Position numbers and translations under genes: made by a program. DNA of 64,000 bases, from contig NC_092099.1 of NCBI RefSeq assembly GCF_045679555.1, positions 10,090,076-10,154,075 of the forward strand, in the 5' to 3' direction. Numbering within the stretch: the first letter of the stretch is position 1; every line of letters begins with the position of its first letter. The stretch comes from Salvelinus alpinus (Eukaryota; Chordata; Actinopteri; Salmoniformes; Salmonidae). Of the stretch, positions 1 through 11,909 are shown piece by piece. Under the pieces are notes generated by a model. It made no database searches. It had not been told where the DNA came from and saw nothing but the letters and a program-made list of their open reading frames with translations.

Positions 1-2
1 CA

Positions 3-2168
3 TTCATCGTAGCTGGGGATTTTAACAAGGCTAATCTAAAAACAAAACTCCCTAAATTCTATCAGCATATCGATTGTGCTACCAGGGCTGGAAAAACCCT
101 AGATCATTGTTATACTAATTTCCGCGACGCATATAAGGCCCTCCCCCGCCCCCCTTTCGGAAAAGCTGACCACGACTCCATTTTGTTGATTCCAGCCTAC
201 AAACAGAAACTAAAACAACAAGCTCCCGCGCTCAGGTCTGTTCAACGCTGGTCCGACCAATCTGAATCCACGCTTCAAGACTGCTTCGATCACGCGGATT
301 GGAATATGTTCCGCATTGCGTCCAACAACAATATTGACGAATATGCTGATTCGGTGAGCGAGTTCATTAGGAAGTGCATTGACGATGTCGTACCCACAGC
401 AACGATTAAAACATTCCCAAACCAGAAACCGTGGATTGACGGCAGCATTCGCGTGAAACTGAAAGCGCGAACCACTGCTTTTAACCAGGGCAAGGTGACC
501 GGAAGCATGACCGAATACAAACAGTGTAGCTATTCTCTCCGCAAGGCAATCAAACAGGCTAAGTCCCAGTACAGAGACAAAATCGAGTCGCAATTCAACA
601 GCTCAGACACAAGAGGTATGTGGCAGGGTCTACAGTCAATCACGGATTACAAAAAGAAAACCAGCCCCGTCGCGGACCAGGATGTCTTGCTCCCAGACAG
701 GCTAAACAACTTTTTTGCCCGCTTTGAGGACAATACAGTGCCACTGACACGGCCCCCTACCAAAACCTGCGGGCTCTCCTTCACTGCAGCCGAGGTGAGT
801 AAAACATTTAAACGTGTTAACCCTCGCAAGGCTGCAGGCCCAGACGGCATTCCCAGCCGCGTCCTCAGAGCATGCGCAGACCAGCTGGCTGGTGTGTTTA
901 CGGACATATTCAATCAATCCTTATCCCAGTCTGCTGTTCCCACATGCTTCAAGAGGGCCACCATTGTTCCTGTTCCCAAGAAAGCTAAGGTAACTGAGCT
1001 AAACGACTACCGCCCCGTAGCACTCACTTCCGTCATCATGAAGTGCTTTGAGAGACTAGTCAAGGACCATATCACCTCCACCCTACCGGACACCCTAGAC
1101 CCACTCCAATTTGCTTACCGACCCAATAGGTCCACAGACGACGCAATCGCAACCACACTGCACACTGCCCTAACCCATCTGGACAAGAGGAATACCCATG
1201 TGAGAATGCTGTTCATCGATTACAGCTCAGCATTTAACACCATAGTACCCTCCAAACTCGTCATCAAGCTCGAGACCCTGGGTCTCGACCCCGCCCTGTG
1301 CAACTGGGTCCTGGACTTCCTGACGGGCCGCCCCCAGGTGGTGAGGGTAGGTAACAACATCTCCACCCCGCTGATCCTCAACACTGGGGCCCCACAAGGG
1401 TGCGTTCTGAGCCCTCTCCTGTACTCCCTGTTCACCCACGACTGCGTGGCCATGCACGCCTCCAACTCAATCATCAAGTTTGCGGATGACACTACAGTGG
1501 TAGGCTTGATTACCAACAACGACGAGACGGCCTACAGGGAGGAGGTGAGGGCCCTCGGAGTGTGGTGTCAGGAAAATAACCTCACACTCAACGTCAACAA
1601 AACAAAGGAGATGATTGTGGACTTCAGGAAACAGCAGAGGGAGCACCCCCCTATCCACATCGACGGGTCAGTAGTGGAGAAGGTGGAAAGTTTTAAGTTC
1701 CTCGGTGTACACATCACGGACAAACTGAATTGGTCCACCCACACAGACAGCGTTGTGAAGAAGGCGCAGCAGCGCCTCTTCAACCTCAGGAGGCTGAAGA
1801 AATTCGGCTTGTCACCAAAAGCACTCACAAACTTCTACAGATGCACAATCGAGAGCATCCTGTCGGGCTGTATCACCGCCTGGTACGGCAACTGCTCCGC
1901 CCACAACCGTAAGGCTCTCCAGAGGGTAGTGAGGTCTGCAGAACGCATCACCGGGGGCAAACTACCTGCCCTCCAGGACACCTACACCACCCGATGTCAC
2001 AGGAAGGCCATAAAGATCATCAAGGACAACAACCACCCAAGCCACTGCCTGTTCACCCCGCTATCATCCAGAAGGCGAGGTCAGTACAGGTGCATCAAAG
2101 CAGGGACCGAGAGACTGAAAAACAGCTTCTATCTCAAGGCCATCAGACTGTTAAACAGCCACCACTAA
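3..2168 (+). CDS. LINE (APE-type non-LTR retrotransposon) endonuclease/reverse transcriptase, 5' part outside window
   Basis: The frame is open from base 3 to the stop at 2166-2168 and runs off the left edge. The first ~60 codons are the end of an apurinic-type endonuclease: a GDFN motif at once, then a [A/S]DHDS motif near 170-182. The rest is reverse transcriptase: NDYRPVALTS near 999-1030, an FIDYSSAFN motif carrying the first catalytic Asp near 1212-1240, GAPQGCVLSP near 1387-1416, and an FADD box (in place of the usual YADD) near 1480-1491, followed by the thumb region. No stop interrupts it, so this part may be functional. It probably sits in a USP37 intron in the sense direction, because USP37 exons begin at 2844. 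The clade is not certain; the RT resembles jockey/I-group fish LINEs. Confidence 0.9.
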   Translation, partial: FIVAGDFNKANLKTKLPKFYQHIDCATRAGKTLDHCYTNFRDAYKALPRPPFGKADHDSILLIPAYKQKLKQQAPALRSVQRWSDQSESTLQDCFDHADWNMFRIASNNNIDEYADSVSEFIRKCIDDVVPTATIKTFPNQKPWIDGSIRVKLKARTTAFNQGKVTGSMTEYKQCSYSLRKAIKQAKSQYRDKIESQFNSSDTRGMWQGLQSITDYKKKTSPVADQDVLLPDRLNNFFARFEDNTVPLTRPPTKTCGLSFTAAEVSKTFKRVNPRKAAGPDGIPSRVLRACADQLAGVFTDIFNQSLSQSAVPTCFKRATIVPVPKKAKVTELNDYRPVALTSVIMKCFERLVKDHITSTLPDTLDPLQFAYRPNRSTDDAIATTLHTALTHLDKRNTHVRMLFIDYSSAFNTIVPSKLVIKLETLGLDPALCNWVLDFLTGRPQVVRVGNNISTPLILNTGAPQGCVLSPLLYSLFTHDCVAMHASNSIIKFADDTTVVGLITNNDETAYREEVRALGVWCQENNLTLNVNKTKEMIVDFRKQQREHPPIHIDGSVVEKVESFKFLGVHITDKLNWSTHTDSVVKKAQQRLFNLRRLKKFGLSPKALTNFYRCTIESILSGCITAWYGNCSAHNRKALQRVVRSAERITGGKLPALQDTYTTRCHRKAIKIIKDNNHPSHCLFTPLSSRRRGQYRCIKAGTERLKNSFYLKAIRLLNSHH

Positions 2169-2701
2169 CATTTAGCGGCCGCTGCCAACATACTGACTCA
2201 ACTCCAGCCACTTTAAAAATGGGAATTGATGGAAATTATGTAAAAATGTACCACTAGCCACTTTAAACAATGCCACTTAATATAATGTTTACATACCCTA
2301 CATTACCCATCTCATATGTATATACTGTACTCTATATCATCTACTGCATCTTGCCATCTTTATGTAATACATGTACCACTAGCCACTTTAAACTATGCCA
2401 CTTTATGTTTACATACCCTACAGTACTCATCTCATATGTATATACCGTACTCTATACCATCTACTGCATCTTGCCATGCCGTTCTGTACCACCACTCATT
2501 CATATATCTTTATGTACATATTCTTTATCCCTTTACACTTGTGTGTGTGTATAAGGTAGTAGTTGTGGAATTGTTAGGTTAGATTACTTGTTGGTTATTA
2601 CTGCATTGTCGGAACTAGAAGCACAAGCATTTCGCTACACTCGCATTAACATCTGCTAACCATGTGTATGTGACTAATAAAATTTGATTTGATTTGATTT
2701 G
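2169..2701 (+). mobile_element. 3' UTR and TTTGA-repeat tail of the same LINE
   Basis: This follows directly on the RT stop. It holds a ~124-bp imperfect tandem duplication (2249-2372 and 2373-~2477). It ends with a block that includes CATTTCGCTACACTCG, then AATAAAATTTGATTTGATTT repeats. The same terminal block occurs inverted at 29848-29895, which shows that this is a repeated family terminus. Confidence 0.8.
2249..2477 (+). repeat. ~124-bp tandem duplication in LINE 3' UTR
   Basis: Both units start GTACCACTAGCCACTTTAAA and share TTTACATACCCTACA and CATCTACTGCATCTTGCCAT. They differ by several substitutions and small indels, so the duplication is not recent in this copy. Confidence 0.75.
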
Positions 2702-2843
2702 AAGAACGAATGCGGCCCTTGAGGCAAACAGGGTTTTACCCCCCCCCCCCCTCCCCTGCACTAAATGCAATGAAACAGTTAACCTAGTATCCAAATCCTA
2801 ATAGGAAGTAGATGAGTTGAATGTGTGTTGATGTGTGTTCCAG

Positions 2844-5800
2844 ATGGAGGAAATCGAGTATTCTTGTGAAAAGTGCAGCAGGAAAGCGGCGACAGTGACT
2901 CATAAATTCAGCCGACTCCCCAGGTATGCCCGTGTGTCTACAACAGTGATCTGATGTTAAAGTGAATGAGAAGTGGTATAAGGTTCACCAGAACCCTAAA
3001 TTAATTCCTTTCTGTTGCTTCCCCCCCATGCAGAGTTCTTATCTTGCACCTGAAGCGCTATAGCTTCAATGCCCAGCTGTCTCTAAACAGTAAGCTGGGC
3101 CAGCAGGTGATGATTCCCCGCTATCTCACACTGCTGTCCCACTGCACAGACACTACGCAGCCTCCCCTCAGCCTGGGCTGGAGCGCACATGGAACCATGT
3201 AAGAAACGCACCCCACAGTGAAAATTATCCAACGTTTGTTGCATAATTATACAATTTTACCAAGGCTTGACATACATTTTTGTACTACACATTTTTTGGG
3301 GTGTTTAACACTTTGGGCCAAAAAGGTAACTGAAAATTGTTGTATGATGCAAGGCACCACAGGCCTGTTACAGTGCCTTCAGAAAGTATTCATACCCCTT
3401 GACTTATTCTACATTTTGTTACAACCTGAATTCTAAATGGATGGAATGGATTATTTTCCTCACCAATCATTACGCAATAACCCATGAAAACATGTTTTTA
3501 GAAATGTTTACAAATTTATTGAAAATTAAATACAGAATTATCTCATTTATATATGTATTCACACCCCCTGAGTCAATACTTTGTAGAAGCACGTTTGGCA
3601 GCAATTACAGCTGTGAGTCTTTCTGGGTAAGTCTCTAAGAGCTTTCCACGCTGTATTGTCAACATTTGCCCATTATTCTTAAAAAATATATTTTTAAAAC
3701 TCTGTCAAATTGGTTGTTGAACACTGCTAGACAACCATTTTCAGGTCTTGCCATATTTAAAATAATAATAATAATAATAATAAAATAAAAAAAATCAAAT
3801 GGCTAAAGTAGCCTACTTCAAAGCAAGGTAGCTGTTTATTGATAACATCCTTTCAGGGGAGATCTATTGACAGCATGGGAGACATTACTAAATTCTCAAT
3901 TAGGATTATCTAAGAATATATTTTAAAGTTGTCAGAATGACATGCCCAATGTTGAACAGAGGGGAATCCCAGCTTTCCAATTGTGTCAGACTTTTACAGC
4001 CGGAGTAAGCGTTGATTTATTAACGCACCCGTTGATCAACTGTGTGTCGCCATTTGTAGTTATGGTGTAGTTAGGTGTAGTTAGGACATTGGAGATGACA
4101 ATTACATTAATACATGATAATAGTTAACTACCGAGAACTATCCAGGCTACACAATAGGTGTTGATTTGGCTAACTAGTTGGTCTGTCATTATTTTGTAGC
4201 CTTACCTGCTGTAATCTCCCTCTCTCCTCTAGCACACATGCAGTTGATGCACACACCCATGACTTTTTTCCAGGGTTTATCTGTACAAAACCTGTTTGCT
4301 GACCGAAAATGTGCTATAACTGTGCACGTAACTCACTAATCGGCAAGGATTAGAAACAAATGTGCACACGTGGCTACACACAGATCTGTTCTTTGATCTC
4401 AATAGCACATCTCGCCAAAGGGATTATTGAAAGACCACTCTGCCTGTCAATGCAATACAATCCTACTCTAATGTGCTCTGCAGAAATTAAATGACCTTAC
4501 CACACCCTGTTTTTTTGTACAGGGCACGAACACTGAAGGCCTCCCAGTTGGTGAACTCCTCCTCACTACTTTGGTAAGCCACTCATTCAACCCCTTTCTA
4601 ACACTATGGTATCACTTCCACACACTTCCACCCCATGGACACCAATCATGTTTACAGTAGGTCTCTTGTTTCCTTGATGGGAACATTGTGTAGATCAGCG
4701 GTTCACAAACTTTTCCATTCCAGGGCCTACCAAATCACCGGCAAACTCTTGAGGACCACATTCCAGGAATGGCGGAATTTAACAAAGTATCTTGGCGGTC
4801 AAATATAGAGTACATTTTATCAGTAAATGTAACTTATTATTAATAGTTGTATTATTATTTTAAAATGGTATAGAATCACCTTGATCCCCTCTGTCGAAAA
4901 CGTTTGAACCTTATTTTTTTATATTTTCAGTGGTATTGTTAACAAACATGAGAATTAAAAACAGGTTCGACCATGATCTTGCAGAGTTACTCCACCTCAA
5001 GAATTGCATTTGGTGAAAGGCTCGGCACATGCATACTCAGGCTGACTGGCTCTCGTTCAGGCAAATGAGAAATAAGTGCACTCAGGCTACCCGGAAGGCC
5101 AAAGTTAGTTACTTTTAAGGAGCAGTTCTCTCTCTGTGGGTCTAACCCCAAAAAGTAATACCTATGAAGCTTGAGGTAGTCACCTCATACAAGTATTTGG
5201 GAGTATGGCTAGACTGTCCTTCTCTCAGCACATATCAAAACTGCAGGCTAAAGTTAAATCTAGACTTGGTTTCCTCTATCGTAATCGCTCCTCTTTCACC
5301 CCAGCTGCCAAACTAACCCTGATTCAGATGACCATCCTACCCATGCTAGATTGTGGAGACATAATTTAAAGATTGGCAGGTAAGGGTGCTCTCGAGTGGC
5401 TAGATGTTCTTTACCTTTCGGCCATCAGATTTGCCACCAATGCTCCTTATAGGACATATCACTGCACTCTATACTCCTCTGTAAACTGGTCATCTCTGTA
5501 TACCCGTCGCAAGATCTCTACTGGTTGATGGTTATTTATAAAACCCTCTTCGGCCTCACTGCCCCGTATTTGAGAGCTCTACTGCAGCCCTCATCCTCCA
5601 CATACAACACCCGTTCTGCCAGTCACGTTCTGTTAAAGGTCCCCAAAGCACACACGTCCCTGGATCGCTCATCTTTTCAGTTTACTGCAGCTAGTGACTG
5701 GAACGAGCTGCAACAAACACTCAAACTGGACAGTTTTATCTCGATCTCTTCATTCAAAGACTCAATCATGGACACTCTTACTGACAGTTGCGGCTGCTTT

Positions 5801-8800
5801 GAGTAATGTGTCGTCTCTACCTTCTTGCCCTTTGTGCTGTTGTCTGCGCCCAATGTTTGTACCATGTTTTGTTGCTACCATGCTGTGTTTTTGTCTTAGT
5901 TCTCTCTTTATGTAGTGTTGCGTTGTCTCTTCTCTTCTCGTGTTGTGTGTTTTGTCCTATATATTTTTTTTTTTGTCCCAGCCCCGGTCCCCGCAGGAGG
6001 CCTTTTACCTTTTGGTAGGCCGTCATTGTAAATAAGAATTTAAGACTTGCCTCGTTAAATAAAATACATTGTTATTACAATTTGCATTGTGTAAAGTAAT
6101 TATAAATCACAAAATTAGATTCTAAAAAATAAATGAAAAAATGTTGTACCACCTGCAATACCTCCGATCCACAGGTTGAAAACCACTGGTGTAAATGTTT
6201 GGATCTTCTAACCACTGTCTTTATTTCCTTCCTCCAGGAAAGTGTCTCTGAAGGCGGGGGGCAGCTCCAGCAGTATCCTGGTGGACTCTGACAGCGAGGA
6301 GGAGCTGAGCCGGAAGGCGGTGAGCCGCAAGCGACGCCTCAGCGACTGTCTGCCTGATGACAAAGCAGAGGAGGTAGGGGGACTGGGGGGAGAAATTAGT
6401 TACTACAACTTAACCACTGACACATGCAGGGCCAGGTTGAAAGAATACTGTGGGTTTAGGTCCGGTGTGACATGGTGGGCTCTGGTTGTGTGTTTCGGTC
6501 CAGCGAGGCGTCCAACACACAGACGCGTCAGACATCAACGATGAGGCGATGCTAGCGGTAGTGCTAGAGATGAGTTGTCAAGACACTGGTCTCTCCTGCC
6601 CTGCCCCTGAGGACGAGCCAACCAGCAGCCCCGACACGGGCTTCGGTGACGCCGACCCCGACACCCAGGAGACAAACTACCACCCAGACCTGCTGGAGAC
6701 GGACAACAAACCGTCTGCAGGTAACCACGACACACACACACACCCCAGCCAGGAGAGAAAGGGAAGTGTAGGCTTAAACAGACTACACACCAAAACAACT
6801 CTCTGTAGTTACTAGATGTCCATTATGAAATTTGTGAAATTGTAATTTCCTTGAACTATCCTATACTAAGTCATGAAGACCATGTACTGTTTTGAAATGT
6901 GCGTTTCACCAACCCTTGCGCAACAGAGTGTATCTGTGTGTGTAGATGTGCTGAACTCCCTGGACCTGACCATGGATGAAAACAAGGAAAACCAGACACC
7001 TGAAGGGGTGCAGGGAGAGCTGGACTGGGTGCAGCAGTATAGCCTGGAGCAGGAGCGGGAGGAGCAGGAGCTGCAGCAAGCCCTGGCCCAGAGCCTGCAG
7101 GAGCATGTAAGACTCCCAACACACACTAGGCCATTACATAGAGAGACCTATACAGCTCTACCCTTTGACATTTTACTGTTGGATTAACCTGGTGTTGGTG
7201 GTTCACCAATGTTCTTGTAATGTAGGCTAATCTTCCCTCAGCTTGTTTTGGTGAATACCCAAAATGGGTTTTAAGCTCTGACCCACCAACTTTATATAAT
7301 GTCAACTAGGTGTCTACTTGACCCTGTATCCAGCAATGCTGCCTTGTTGCACCATCACAATACAATCCAGTGACATTTTCAATTTGTGGTATGTCCTACA
7401 GGAAGCCCAAGAGATGAGGGAGGACGACGACCTCAAGAGAGCCACAGAGCTCAGCCTGCAAGGTACATCATAGACACCAGTACCCCTTTTTAAGCATATA
7501 CTCAGCTTCACAAAAGAAAATAAGTGTGTGTGTGTTTACACCAGGGGTTGGAATCAGTTCCGGTGTTCCAACCAGAAAATACATTCTGAACCGGTTCGAA
7601 CCAATAAATTAAAAAAAGTAGCAGTTCATATAGGTCAGAGAGGGGCAACTTTGATAGGGGTGGGGGCCACACACTCTGAACTCATCATGAGGGGCTGTAG
7701 TTGCCCCCCCCCACACACACAAACAAACACTGCGAGCAAAACATTTTAGTGGCCCACCTCTTGACAGCGGAGAGACTTAAGTTTTAGAGTTCATTTTGTG
7801 CAATTTTATACATTTTGTCATAGTGTAGAGAGAAATATTTGCAGTTTTAATATGGTATCTGAGTGAGACTAACAAAATCAATGGGGGGGTCCCTTGCTGA
7901 TAATTTGACCGTTTAGTTTAGCGGCCAGCAATCTAATTTACCAATCTGAAAACATTTAGCTGACATGGGCTAATTGACTATCAGTGACAGACATAACAAT
8001 AGAGAAACTGCTGATTCACAACCAAATTTCTAAATTGCACCTTGTGTATTCTACTATTCTAACTTGCAACAAACAGTAAGTTGAGTTGAATTTGATCCGA
8101 GGGCCTCCAAAAGGGGGCCTGTGGGCCGCATGCCGGCAGTTGCCCATCCCTGATCAGTGGTGGAAATTGTCATACTTCAGTAAAAGTAAAGATGCCTTAA
8201 TACAAAATGACTCTAGTAAAAGTGAAAGTCACCCAGTAAAATCCTATTTAAGTAAATATGCTTAAGTATCAAAAGTAAATGTAATTTCTCAAATATACTT
8301 CAGTATCAAAAGTATAGATAATTTCCAATTCCTTATATTAGGCAAACTAGACGGCACCATTTTCTTTTTTTACATTTATGGATTGCCAGGGACACGCTTC
8401 AAACCTCATACATCATTTACAAACTAAGCATGTGTTGAGTGAGTCCCCCAGATAAGTGTGTGAATTAGACAATTTTCCTGTCCTCCTAAGCATTCAAAAT
8501 GTAATGAGTACTGTTGGGTGTCAGGGAAAATGTATGGAGTCATTTTCTTTAAGAATGTAGTGAAGTACAAGTATAAAGTTGTCTAAAATAGAAATAGTAA
8601 AGTACAGATACCACCCCCAAAAAACGACTTCAGTAGTACTTTAAAGTATTTACATAAGTATTTTACATCACTGTCTTATTTACATGTTTGATTGGTCAGA
8701 TAAGTGCAGGCGCGAGATGCGACTGAAATTTCACGGGTGAGGAGAGGGCAACGTGGTGGACATGGAGGGGGCTTGAAGCTCTGAAAATCATGATGTGAAT

Positions 8801-11188
8801 TGGAATGTGTTTAGGCTATTACTAGCATTATAACTTCACAAAATTACCAAATTATATTCGAGACATTAGAAATATTTTGGGAACTAAAAAGAATGTTAGT
8901 AAGCCGTAGGCAAGATATGAAAATAACGGTTTTGTTCCAGAAAACTAGAGATCCCTTTCGTTCCCGGTTCCGTTTCACTTCCTCTGAAAATGTCATTATT
9001 TTTCCGTTTTTGTTTCCCTGAACTGGTTCCAACCCCTGGTTTGCGCATATCAGTGGTTTTCATGTGTCTTGATCTGCTCTGCTGGTTTCTCCCTCCCAGA
9101 GTTCAACAACTCGTTGCCGGAGCTGCTGTGTTCAGACGAGGATTCTGGGAACGAAGAGGTGCTGGACATGGAGTACAGCGAAGCAGAGGCTGGGGACCTG
9201 AAGAGGAACGCTGAGGTACAGAGCCTCCCTCCTTTTCCTCATCTCCCACACTAACCAGCCTTCACCAGGGTCCTGTTCAGTAGGGAGTAAACTCTTGCGG
9301 ACAGACGCACATAACATAAATGGTAGTAGCGTCTTACAAGAGGCTGAGATGTGACGACTAACGAGCAACTTTGTTCTGGTACGCATTTTTTTTTTTGTCA
9401 TTGATGATTTGGACAAATCACGATTTCGCAGGTGCTCACATCTTTCGAATTTCTAAATGGGACATTTGGCCCATAGACTTGCCTGAAACTGGCAGAGTTT
9501 CTGTTTAGGGGGGTTGAGACTTGGCTATTCTTGTTAGTATCTTTTCTAACGTGTGTGTGTATATGTCCGCTGCCCCCAGAACTTAATTGAGCTTCTGATG
9601 CAATTACACAACATTTTAGTTCTGGGTGTCTGACATTAAGTAAGGAGAAACGTTTTGAAATGGAGTGAAACGTCCTGGCTTGAACACCTCTTCCTTTCTT
9701 GTTCCCAGAGTGGAGATTTGGCCAACTCCTTCCGGCTGATCAGTGTAGTCAGTCACATCGGGAGCAGCTCCTCCTCTGGTAAGCACTGCCCTCCTTATAA
9801 ACAACAGTCTGCTAAGATGTATGGCTGTGTTACGAGATGCACTGTTGTTTGTGGGACCCAAAAATGTGTTCAAGTTGAATGAATATTGAAGCATGAATGT
9901 CATTAATATTTTTTGGTAGCAATGGATTTCTGTGCATCTCAAAACGCACTACTGTGTAGCAGGAGCCACAGATTATCACTCATCCGTGAAACAACGTAAA
10001 GCATGGAAATATAAGGTCGTGTGAGCTGAGGCAGCATATGATTACGATACCATGAGAACCCCAAACACTGGATTCTTGTAGTCTAATATTAACCTATAAT
10101 TCAATCTCCCGACCCTCAGGCCATTACATCAGCGACATCTACGACATGAAGAAGCAGTCGTGGCTGACCTACAACGACCTAGACGTGTCGCGCACGCAGG
10201 AGGCCACGGTGCAGAGGGACCGCGACCGCAGCGGATACATCTTCTTCTACATGCACAAGTGAGTGTCCCTCTTATCCCTTCCATTAAGGTCCCTATCCCA
10301 GCTTCAGATGGAGTGTGGGGTTGTGTTCAGCGGAGAAAATGCAGTGAAACGTGTCCTGAACTTGTCCAATAAGAACATAGATTTCTTTTCAGTTGTAAAA
10401 ACTTTGCAACGGTATCCCCTACTGAATACTAAAACCCTGTTTTCTTATGCTTAGGCAATGAGGCACGAGGGGGTGTGGTATATTGCCAATATACGACAGC
10501 TAAGGGCTGTTCTTATGCATGACGCAACGCAGAGTGCCTGGATACAGCCCTTAGCCTGGTATATTGGCCATATACCACAAACCCCTTATTGCTATTATTA
10601 ACTGGCTACCAATGTAATTAGAGCAGTAAAAATGAATGTTTTGTCATATACCCGTGATATACAGTCTTATATACCATTTGTCAGCCAATCAGAATTCAGG
10701 GCTCGAACAGCCCAGTTTATAATAAGGAGTAAGCAACCAGCCTCCCGTCACTATGCACTACACCAGTCTCTGAGTATAATCCAGTGGCGGCTGAGCGAGA
10801 CCCAGCTCCAGTAAGCAGGGCTGCCAACACCAATGGGCAACTGAGCAGAAGCTGGAACAAAATCCCCCCCCCCTCATGCAATTAGAAAAGCTAATTTGTT
10901 CAAATAAAGGGGGGAAATTAAACTGTCTACTAACTCGAAGAATGCTGGGGGGGTTTAATACAAATAAAGTTGTACATTCACTTATTGTAGGAGATGTTTG
11001 CCTAACTTGGTGTTGTGTGTATCATATACACTGGAACCCACTATAATGGGTGTGGATGCCTTGACTGACTGCTGTGTTTGTTCCCTCCTCTCCTCAGGGA
11101 TGTTTTTGAGGAGCTGTCTGAGCTGGAGAGAACAGGGGCCAGTGGAGGAGCCTCCGAGGCAGGGAGGACCGTCCTGCAGCCCCTCTGA
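2844..11188 (+). CDS. usp37: Ubiquitin carboxyl-terminal hydrolase 37, C-terminal 428 residues (5' end outside window)
   Basis: Eleven exons join in phase: 2844-2923, 3034-3198, 4523-4573, 6238-6373, 6504-6720, 6946-7106, 7402-7462, 9100-9215, 9709-9778, 10120-10258, 11098-11188 (TGA). The first shows a CxxC zinc pair (SCEKC), the second the USP motif LILHLKRYSF. Three ubiquitin-interacting motifs follow (DEAMLAVVLEMS; EEQELQQALAQSLQE; DDDLKRATELSLQ). The catalytic His box is GHYISDIYD at 10120-10146. The UIMs inserted in the USP fold, and the match throughout to human USP37 (979 aa), identify it against USP26/29. The catalytic Cys box and N-terminal PH-like domain lie left of the window. USP37 removes ubiquitin chains from cell-cycle proteins such as cyclin A (family knowledge). 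Introns carry many transposons, but all splice sites are GT-AG and no exon is broken. Confidence 0.95.
3370..3700 (+). mobile_element. Tc1-like transposon terminal fragment
   Basis: The sequence ACAGTGCCTTCAGAAAGTATTC starts a typical salmonid Tc1 inverted terminal repeat, followed by the usual AT-rich leader and a piece resembling the antisense transposase 3' end (GAGTCAATACTTTGTAGAAGC). It lies in USP37 intron 3199-4522. The other end is missing. The rest of this intron (3700-4522), with an AAT-repeat near 3759-3785, shows nothing I recognise. Confidence 0.65.
4696..6188. mobile_element. hAT-type element with 8-bp target duplication, carrying a LINE relic
   Basis: The ends are CAGCGGTTCACAAACT on the left and GGTTGAAAACCACTG on the right, which are imperfect inverted repeats of the hAT CAG...CTG form. 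The flanking 8-mers are gtgtagat (4688-4695) and gtgtaaat (6189-6196), 7 of 8 identical. No transposase is visible. A decayed LINE occupies about 5010-6075. The element fills most of USP37 intron 4574-6237. Confidence 0.7.
5010..6075 (+). pseudogene. LINE reverse-transcriptase relic, internally deleted
   Basis: Translated pieces match the intact LINE at 39521-42589. One piece near 5048-5120 corresponds to its region between endonuclease and RT. Pieces from 5165 onward correspond to the RT thumb and C-terminus (VIYKTLFGL..PYL, FQFTAASDWNELQQTLKL at 5525-5806). The palm with the YADD box is missing, and stops and frameshifts occur. It ends with the family tail GTAAATAAGAATTTAAGAC and GTTAAATAAAA. 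Confidence 0.75.
7636..8152. mobile_element. Inner hAT-like element (GGGCAACT ends)
   Basis: The left end CAGAGAGGGGCAACT and right end AGTTGCCCATCCCTG are inverted repeats of a hAT-type non-autonomous family. It lies inside the element at 7542-9038. No coding capacity is seen and no convincing target duplication is found. Confidence 0.55.
8155..8673 (+). mobile_element. Non-autonomous hAT-like element, CAGTGGTGGAAA family, copy 1
   Basis: It begins CAGTGGTGGAAATTGTCATAC and ends with TTTACATCACTG, with many AAGTA/TACTT motifs between. A second copy of the family lies inverted at 36955-37317. It directly abuts the element ending at 8152. No target duplication is evident. Confidence 0.65.
10469..10585. 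repeat. Foldback (hairpin) repeat
   Basis: The left arm 10469-10510 (GGGGTGTGGTATATTG...AAGGGCTGT) and right arm 10544-10585 (ACAGCCCTTAG...CCACAAACCCC) are inverted copies around a 33-base loop. The flanking 10586-10740 looks like part of the same dispersed salmonid repeat. It lies in the last USP37 intron. Confidence 0.7.
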
Positions 11189-11674
11189 GCAACCAGTCTG
11201 TCATCAATCAATCACACACACCAACCAACACACTCCAACAGCACAGAGCTGTTCCCCATCAGATGTCGGGTTAAAGAGAACCCTTCTCCAGTACTACTGA
11301 TCGCCGTCCACATTTTGCCTTCTTCAGGCACTTTGTCCCTTTTTTAAAACAAAACAGACCAAGGTAGCTTCTGTCAGGCTCAAGATGTCAGCACACATAC
11401 AGCCCACATTCTTCTCTCCAGGTCCATTCAGAAATGAGACATGCAGCGCACTCAAAATAAAGGAGTTGACTATGTTCTTTGTTTATTCAAGCATGAGAGA
11501 TTAGCCCCCAACTTTTTGTTTCGTTGAATAACTTGTAAAATAGTTTCTTGGCACTCGTATGATATTAACTATCATGCATTTAAGAACTTTGATAGAAAGT
11601 GTCAGATGGATTATATGGTTGACTTAATTTCCAATATAATCTATCGAAAACCAAGATTTATTCTTCTGTGTTGG

Positions 11675-11909
11675 AATAAAAGCTAATTTAAGGTTAGTAC
11701 TTTCTTCTATATGCATCTGATACATGTGGTGCAATATTTATTTTGTGGCATAGATTTGCCAATACTGCTTATGTTTGTATTCTGTTCTAGAGTTGAGTCG
11801 GGTGTGTTCAATTTTTTTTCTTCAATTTCTTGCAATGCTTTACTTATGGACTGTTTGTGTTGCTGTTTTATTCATGTTTTATCACCTTGACAAACTAAAC
11901 ATTAATAAA
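11675..11909 (+). terminator. USP37 polyadenylation signals
   Basis: AATAAA hexamers occur at 11675-11680 and 11904-11909 downstream of the USP37 stop at 11188. The second is followed by a T-rich stretch. Which is used cannot be told from sequence. From 11910 to 12571 I see nothing recognisable. Confidence 0.6.

Larger units (their letters stand above)
7542..9038. mobile_element. Outer hAT-type element in USP37 intron, containing two further insertions
   Basis: The left end is CAGGGGTTGGAATCAGTTC and the right end is GAACTGGTTCCAACCCCTG, nearly perfect inverted repeats. Flanking 8-mers gtttacac and gtttgcgc agree at 6 of 8 positions, as expected for an old hAT target duplication. No transposase frame is visible. 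Two other elements with their own CAG...CTG ends lie inside. Confidence 0.7.

Noticed and set aside
2270..2582. Small plus-strand frames in the LINE 3' UTR
   Set aside because: They follow the duplicated AT-rich block and have no similarity to any known domain.
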